DNA of 11,037 bases from Colimorpha sp034178965 (GTDB lineage Bacteria > Bacteroidota > Bacteroidia > Bacteroidales > P3): the NCBI GenBank assembly GCA_034178965.1, contig JAXFQM010000064.1, positions 1 through 11,037 on the forward strand, in the 5' to 3' direction. Both the position numbers and the translations under genes were made by a program. How positions within the stretch are numbered: the stretch's first letter is position 1; each line of letters starts with the position of its first letter. The notes under the pieces were generated by a model. It worked only from the letters and a program-made list of their open reading frames with translations. It was not told the DNA's origin and ran no database searches. This document shows positions 7,282 through 11,037 of the stretch, in pieces.

Positions 7282-7305
7282 CAAAATAATTATACTTCCG
7301 TAAAA

Positions 7306-8232
7306 ATGAAAAGATTTTGCGCTATAGTGTTTATGCTCATCGCCTTGAACGTCCTGCACGCGCAGGAGTTCAGAGCGACGATTTCAGTGAATTACCAAAA
7401 ACTGATGAACACGTCGCAAAGTTACGCCACTAATGACACGAAAGTGTTTGAAACAATGAAGCAGTCTATCGAAGATTTCGTGAATGGCCGCAGATGGACT
7501 AACCTGGATTTCCAGGACGAGGAAAGACTGGAGGTGGCTTTTGGAATCACCCTCACGCGCCGAAACAGCGCCACCGAATACGAAGGGCAATTGAACGTTC
7601 AACTGCGCCGTCCCGTATACAACAGCAATTATAGTACGGGGTTATTCAATTATGTAGAGAATAGCGGATTCGTCTTCACTTTTGACGAAACGCAACCTTT
7701 GGAGTATGATCCCACGACGTTTTCGTCGAACCTCACCTCTACGCTAGCATATTACCTTTACATGATGTTAGGGATGTCTTTTGATAGTTATGGACTTGGC
7801 GGCGGCATGCCTTTTTACGAACAGGCTTCAAATATTGCGCAGCAAGCCAGCGCAAGTCCATACCAAGGCTGGGATGCCAGTGGTAACAACAAGGCACGTT
7901 ATTGGTTCAGCGAAAACCACACCAATTCGGCATACCAAGCCATCCATTCGGTATATTACAATTATCATCGCATGGGACTGGACCGCATGACGCAAAACCA
8001 AGAGGAGGCGCGCGTCAAAATCATACAAGCCTTGCAGACGCTGGCCGAGTTAAACACCATTAAGCGCAACATGCTTACTGTAACCACATTCGTGGATATG
8101 AAGATTGACGAATTAGTCTCTATCTTCACTCCTGCCTCTGCCACCGAGCAACAACAAGTGTATGACGCAATAAGAGCCATCGCGCCAGTGAACGTGAACA
8201 AACTAACAGGATGGAACGTGAAAAAGAAGTAA
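7306..8232 (+). CDS. Exported DUF4835 family protein (possible PorD-type T9SS-linked protein)
   Basis: This is a 308-residue protein with a clear signal peptide (MKRF, a hydrophobic run, then LHAQ|EF, cleavage near residue 20). The mature part has the DUF4835 pattern: an opening like EFRATISVNYQKL, FETMKQSIEDFVNGRRWT, a beta-rich middle, an AYYLYMMLGMSFDSYGL block and a C-terminal helical segment. The family is largely restricted to Bacteroidota. I recall that some current annotation names it PorD of the type IX secretion system; I cannot verify this, and the function is best left open. The ATG at 7306 is chosen over an in-frame GTG at 7222 because the GTG lies upstream of the promoter and would put 28 residues before the signal peptide. 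The aminotransferase gene starts 20 bp after the stop with no terminator between, so the two are probably co-transcribed. Confidence 0.85.
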   Translation: MKRFCAIVFMLIALNVLHAQEFRATISVNYQKLMNTSQSYATNDTKVFETMKQSIEDFVNGRRWTNLDFQDEERLEVAFGITLTRRNSATEYEGQLNVQLRRPVYNSNYSTGLFNYVENSGFVFTFDETQPLEYDPTTFSSNLTSTLAYYLYMMLGMSFDSYGLGGGMPFYEQASNIAQQASASPYQGWDASGNNKARYWFSENHTNSAYQAIHSVYYNYHRMGLDRMTQNQEEARVKIIQALQTLAELNTIKRNMLTVTTFVDMKIDELVSIFTPASATEQQQVYDAIRAIAPVNVNKLTGWNVKKK

Positions 8233-8252
8233 TAATAATAAAAATATTTCAC

Positions 8253-9572
8253 ATGTCTCAAATACCAATCAGTAAAGAGGTAATCGACAAGATTGCCGCC
8301 GAAAATAAAATAAAGAACCCCGGTCGTGCCAGCATTCGCGAGATGCGCAAAATGATTCAAGATGTGGAAAAAGCCACGGAAATACGTTTTGTGAAAATGG
8401 AAATGGGCATCCCTGGCCTTCCTGCTCCCCAAATTGGCGTTGAGGCGCAAATTGAAGCCCTAAAGAGCGGCGTAGCCAGTGTATATCCGGAAATTTACGG
8501 TACTACCGAGTTCAAAGAGGAGGCCAGCAAGTTTGTGAAGAACTTCTTGGACATAGATGTGCCAGCCGAATGTTGTGTCCCTACAGTGGGTAGCATGCAG
8601 GCTGGTTTCGCCAGTTTCCTTACACTTACGCGCTACGACGCGAAAAAGAAAAAGGTGTTGTTCATCGACCCAGGCTTCCCTGTGCAGAAGCAACAATGCC
8701 GTGTGTTAGATATACCCATGAAGACTTTCGATGTGTATAACTATCGTGGCGATGCACTGCGCGATAAACTTGAGGAAGAATTAAAGGACGGTGACGTGGC
8801 GTGCCTCATCTACAGTAGTCCCAATAATCCGGGCTGGTTCTGCTTTACTGACCATGAGTTGAAAATAATCGGCGAGATGGCCAACAAATATGGCGTGGTT
8901 GTCATAGAGGACGATGCCTATTTCTTGATGGACTTCCGCCAGGACTATAGCGTCCCCGGCCAGCCCCCCTACCAACCTACAGTGGCAAAATATACCGACC
9001 GCTATGTGTTGATGATTTCGGGAAGCAAAAGTTTTAGTTACGCTGGCGAACGCATTGCCATGATGGTGGTGAGCCCCAAGCTGTTCAATTTGGAATGCCC
9101 TGACTTGTCACGTTTCTATAGTCAAACGCAGTTGGGACGCGCACTCATCTTTGGCACTCTCTACTGCCTTTCCAGCGGCACCGCGCATAGTGTGCAATAT
9201 GCCATGGCGGCCATGCTCAAAGGCGCAAACAATGGCACATTCAACTTTGTTAAGGACATTAGGGACTACGGCGAAAAGGCTCACGTCATGAAGAAACTCT
9301 TTACAGACAATGGTTTCTACATCGTGTATGACCAAGACATGGGTAACCCCATTGGAGACGGCTTTTACTTTACTTTCTGCTATCCAGGCTATGAGGGTGT
9401 GGATTTATTGAACGAACTCATACGCTACGGCATCAGTGCCATCGTGTTGGACATCACGGGCAGCACGCGCCAAGGTATACGCGCTTGTGTGGCGTTGGTA
9501 CAGCGCGACCAGTTCCCCGATTTGAAGGAGCGTCTTGAACTTTTCCACAAAGACCACCCCGTGGAACAATAA
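8253..9572 (+). CDS. PLP-dependent aminotransferase, class I/II
   Basis: This is a 439-residue fold-type I aminotransferase. Visible features are the PLP-stacking/phosphate region around GSMQAG (113-118), YSSPNNP (187-193, the Asn that binds the cofactor), IEDDAYF (218-224, Asp220 to the pyridine nitrogen and Tyr223 to O3'), SGSKSFSYAGERIA with the Schiff-base Lys259 and Arg267, and a late STRQGIRACVAL block likely to carry the substrate-carboxylate Arg. The substrate cannot be read from the sequence. Candidates are aspartate, aromatic or branched amino acids, and the gene context does not decide. The ATG at 8253 gives the MSQIPISKEV start; an upstream in-frame ATG at 8211 falls inside the DUF4835 gene and is not needed. 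The gene lies 20 bp after DUF4835 and 46 bp before gcvT. Confidence 0.92.
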   Translation: MSQIPISKEVIDKIAAENKIKNPGRASIREMRKMIQDVEKATEIRFVKMEMGIPGLPAPQIGVEAQIEALKSGVASVYPEIYGTTEFKEEASKFVKNFLDIDVPAECCVPTVGSMQAGFASFLTLTRYDAKKKKVLFIDPGFPVQKQQCRVLDIPMKTFDVYNYRGDALRDKLEEELKDGDVACLIYSSPNNPGWFCFTDHELKIIGEMANKYGVVVIEDDAYFLMDFRQDYSVPGQPPYQPTVAKYTDRYVLMISGSKSFSYAGERIAMMVVSPKLFNLECPDLSRFYSQTQLGRALIFGTLYCLSSGTAHSVQYAMAAMLKGANNGTFNFVKDIRDYGEKAHVMKKLFTDNGFYIVYDQDMGNPIGDGFYFTFCYPGYEGVDLLNELIRYGISAIVLDITGSTRQGIRACVALVQRDQFPDLKERLELFHKDHPVEQ

Positions 9573-9618
9573 TCCGTCTAAATCAAATAAGCAATCAAAG
9601 AAAAAACAATATCATCTT

Positions 9619-10731
9619 ATGGAACTAAAGACCACCCCATTTACCGACGAACATATTTCCCTCGGTGCAAAAATGGCCGAATTTGCAGGTTATTACATGC
9701 CCATCCAATACACCTCCATTATCGAGGAACACAACAACGTGCGCAACAATGTTGGCGTATTTGACGTGAGTCATATGGGTGAATTTCGCGCCAAAGGCCC
9801 ACATGCCAAGCATTTTATGCAATATGTAACAGTGAACGATATAGACGCGCTCAGCGATGGCAAAGTGCAATACACCTGCCTTCCCAATGGCAAAGGCGGC
9901 ATAGTGGACGACATGTTGGTGTATCGTGTGCATGACGATGAGTACTTTATGGTGCCCAATGCGGCCAATATTGACAAAGATTGGGCTTGGATGAGCCAAA
10001 TTGCCGACAAGATGGGTCTCACTCCCGGCGTCGATTTCGTGAACGAAAGTGAACAATGGGCGCAGCTGGCTGTGCAAGGCCCCAATGCACTGAAAGCGAT
10101 GCAGAAACTTACCGACAGCAAGATTGAGGACATGGAATACTACACTTTCCAAATCCTTACCTTTGCGGGAGTGAAAAATGTAATCTTAAGCACCACTGGC
10201 TATACGGGTGCTGGCGGTTGTGAGATATACATTCCAGTGGCCGAGGCCAAGAAAATATGGAAGGCCGTCTTCGAGGCTGGCAAGGAATTTGGCATCATGC
10301 CCGCCGGACTTGGCTGCCGCGACACGTTAAGACTGGAAAAAGGTTTCTGCCTGTATGGACATGAAATGGATGACACCATCAGCCCCCTTGAAGCACCGTT
10401 GGCTTGGATTACCAAATTGAAAGCCGATAACAATGCCTTCCTTAATAAGGAACTCTTCCTTGCGCAGAAAGCCGTTGGTGTAAAGCGCAAGATATCGGGC
10501 TTTGAAATGGTAGACCACGGCATAGCGCGTAACGGCTATGAGGTGTTCGATGCAGAAGGCAACAAGATTGGCGAGGTGTGCAGCGGCAGTATGTCGCCTT
10601 CTACAGGAAAGAACATCGGCACGGCGCTGTTGAAAGCCGACTTCGCAAAGGCAGACACTGAAATATTTGTCCAATGCGGCAAGCGCATGCTGAAGGCTGT
10701 GACGGTAAAGATGCCTTTCTACGACAAATAA
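9619..10731 (+). CDS. gcvT: Glycine cleavage system aminomethyltransferase (T protein)
   Basis: GcvT transfers the methylene group from the aminomethyl-lipoyl arm of GcvH to tetrahydrofolate, releasing ammonia. It works with GcvP, GcvH and a lipoamide dehydrogenase, none of which is encoded in this window. The 370-residue product has the family start (LKTTPFTDEHISLGAKMAEF), GVFDVSHMGE (46-55), the acidic catalytic region GGIVDDMLVYR with Asp97/Asp98, YTGAGGCEIY (195-204), MPAGLGCRDTLRLEKG (227-242) and the C-terminal barrel with GEVCSGSMSPS. Length is typical. The ATG at 9619 fits the family start; an in-frame TTG at 9535 lies inside the aminotransferase gene and would add a Lys/Asn-rich tail with no family match. 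No glycine riboswitch is visible in the 46-bp gap upstream. Confidence 0.96.
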   Translation: MELKTTPFTDEHISLGAKMAEFAGYYMPIQYTSIIEEHNNVRNNVGVFDVSHMGEFRAKGPHAKHFMQYVTVNDIDALSDGKVQYTCLPNGKGGIVDDMLVYRVHDDEYFMVPNAANIDKDWAWMSQIADKMGLTPGVDFVNESEQWAQLAVQGPNALKAMQKLTDSKIEDMEYYTFQILTFAGVKNVILSTTGYTGAGGCEIYIPVAEAKKIWKAVFEAGKEFGIMPAGLGCRDTLRLEKGFCLYGHEMDDTISPLEAPLAWITKLKADNNAFLNKELFLAQKAVGVKRKISGFEMVDHGIARNGYEVFDAEGNKIGEVCSGSMSPSTGKNIGTALLKADFAKADTEIFVQCGKRMLKAVTVKMPFYDK

Positions 10732-10802
10732 AAAATCCTTTAACATTAAGAGAATAAGATAACGGATATTTTTTTGAAAGAAATCACAATAATATATTAT
10801 CC

Positions 10803-11037
10803 ATGAGCATAATAAAACCATTCAAGGGCTTTCGCCCTCCCGTTGACATCGTTGAAAAACTGGCTTCTCGCCCTTACGATGTATTGAATACCGAAGAAGC
10901 ACGCGAGGAATGCAAAGGCAATCCCTACAGCCTGCTCCACGTCACCAAGGCCGAAATAGACCTTGCCCCCGGCATTAAGGACACCGATCCCGAAGTGTAC
11001 CTTCAAGTAGTAAAGAATTACAACAGTTTCAAGGATT
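10803..11037 (+). CDS. DUF1015 family protein, 5' part
   Basis: An open frame starts with ATG at 10803 and runs off the right edge with 78 codons visible. The start MSIIKPFKGFRPP, followed by VEKLASRPYDVLNTEEARE, is characteristic of DUF1015 proteins, usually ~410-420 residues long. Established context: in many Bacteroidota and clostridia this gene sits with serC and serA, and its biochemical role is not settled. Placement after gcvT is compatible with a serine/glycine connection, but that is inference. The 71-bp AT-rich leader (10732-10802) has no clear TAnnTTTG promoter element. Confidence 0.88.
   Translation, partial: MSIIKPFKGFRPPVDIVEKLASRPYDVLNTEEAREECKGNPYSLLHVTKAEIDLAPGIKDTDPEVYLQVVKNYNSFKD

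Noticed and set aside
7020..7289. 89-codon + strand open frame in the intergenic region
   Set aside because: Low-complexity Cys/Phe/Leu composition, no family resemblance, and it runs through the promoter and leader of the DUF4835 gene.
7222..7305. 28-residue N-terminal extension of the DUF4835 protein from GTG
   Set aside because: It would start upstream of the predicted promoter, and it precedes a well-formed signal peptide beginning at 7306.
9573..9618. Possible glycine riboswitch upstream of gcvT
   Set aside because: The gap is only 46 bp, A-rich, and too short to hold an aptamer; no stem-loop structure is seen.
10158..10165. TACCTTTG match to the -7 promoter box inside gcvT
   Set aside because: No TTG/TTTG element at the right distance upstream, and it lies mid-gene; likely a chance match.
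10773..10802. Possible promoter for the DUF1015 gene
   Set aside because: A TTTG is present at 10773-10776, but no TAnnTTTG-like element occurs at the expected spacing before the ATG.
1..11037. CRISPR array, transposon, phage or defence island
   Set aside because: No regularly spaced repeats, transposase, integrase or nuclease motifs were seen; the identified genes are housekeeping or envelope genes.

Overview
The window reads as an ordinary chromosomal stretch of a Bacteroidota organism, most likely Bacteroidales and possibly Prevotella-like. Four things point there. A secreted protease ends in a type IX secretion (Por) sorting domain. Several proteins are of kinds typical of the phylum (DUF4835, the GNA1162/DUF799 lipoprotein family, DUF1015). 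Translation starts sit behind AT-rich leaders with no strong Shine-Dalgarno. Two promoters fit the phylum's -33 TTG / -7 TAnnTTTG pattern. All ten supported genes lie on the + strand.

Layout. Bases 1-588 hold the 3' part of a DUF799 (GNA1162-type) lipoprotein gene. After 49 bp comes a large secreted M6 metalloprotease (638-3349). Its TGA stop overlaps the ATG of a PhoH-like ATPase gene (3346-4395), which is followed 6 bp later by ispE (4402-5265). The ispE 3' end carries a promoter for the next gene, a class II fructose-bisphosphate aldolase (5252-6262), and the two reading frames overlap by 14 bp. A perfect 9-bp hairpin separates fba from a GyrI-like small-molecule-binding protein (6318-6950), which ends in a textbook intrinsic terminator (6973-7013).

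A gene-free stretch follows, ending in a second phylum-type promoter. That promoter drives a DUF4835 exported protein (7306-8232) and, 20 bp downstream, a PLP-dependent class I/II aminotransferase (8253-9572). gcvT of the glycine cleavage system follows (9619-10731). The window closes inside a DUF1015 gene (10803 to the edge).

How they fit together. Most genes are core metabolism or housekeeping: isoprenoid precursor synthesis (ispE), glycolysis/gluconeogenesis (fba), one-carbon/glycine metabolism (gcvT), amino-acid transamination and an RNA-associated ATPase (PhoH). The envelope and secretion theme is carried by the M6 protease with its T9SS tail, by DUF4835 (linked to T9SS in some annotation, from memory) and by the DUF799 lipoprotein. 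I found no mobile element, CRISPR array, RNA gene or defence system. The points most worth a second look are the promoter embedded in the altered 3' end of ispE, the near-identical 20-bp promoter cores of fba and DUF4835, the ATGA coupling of protease and PhoH, and the modular protease itself.
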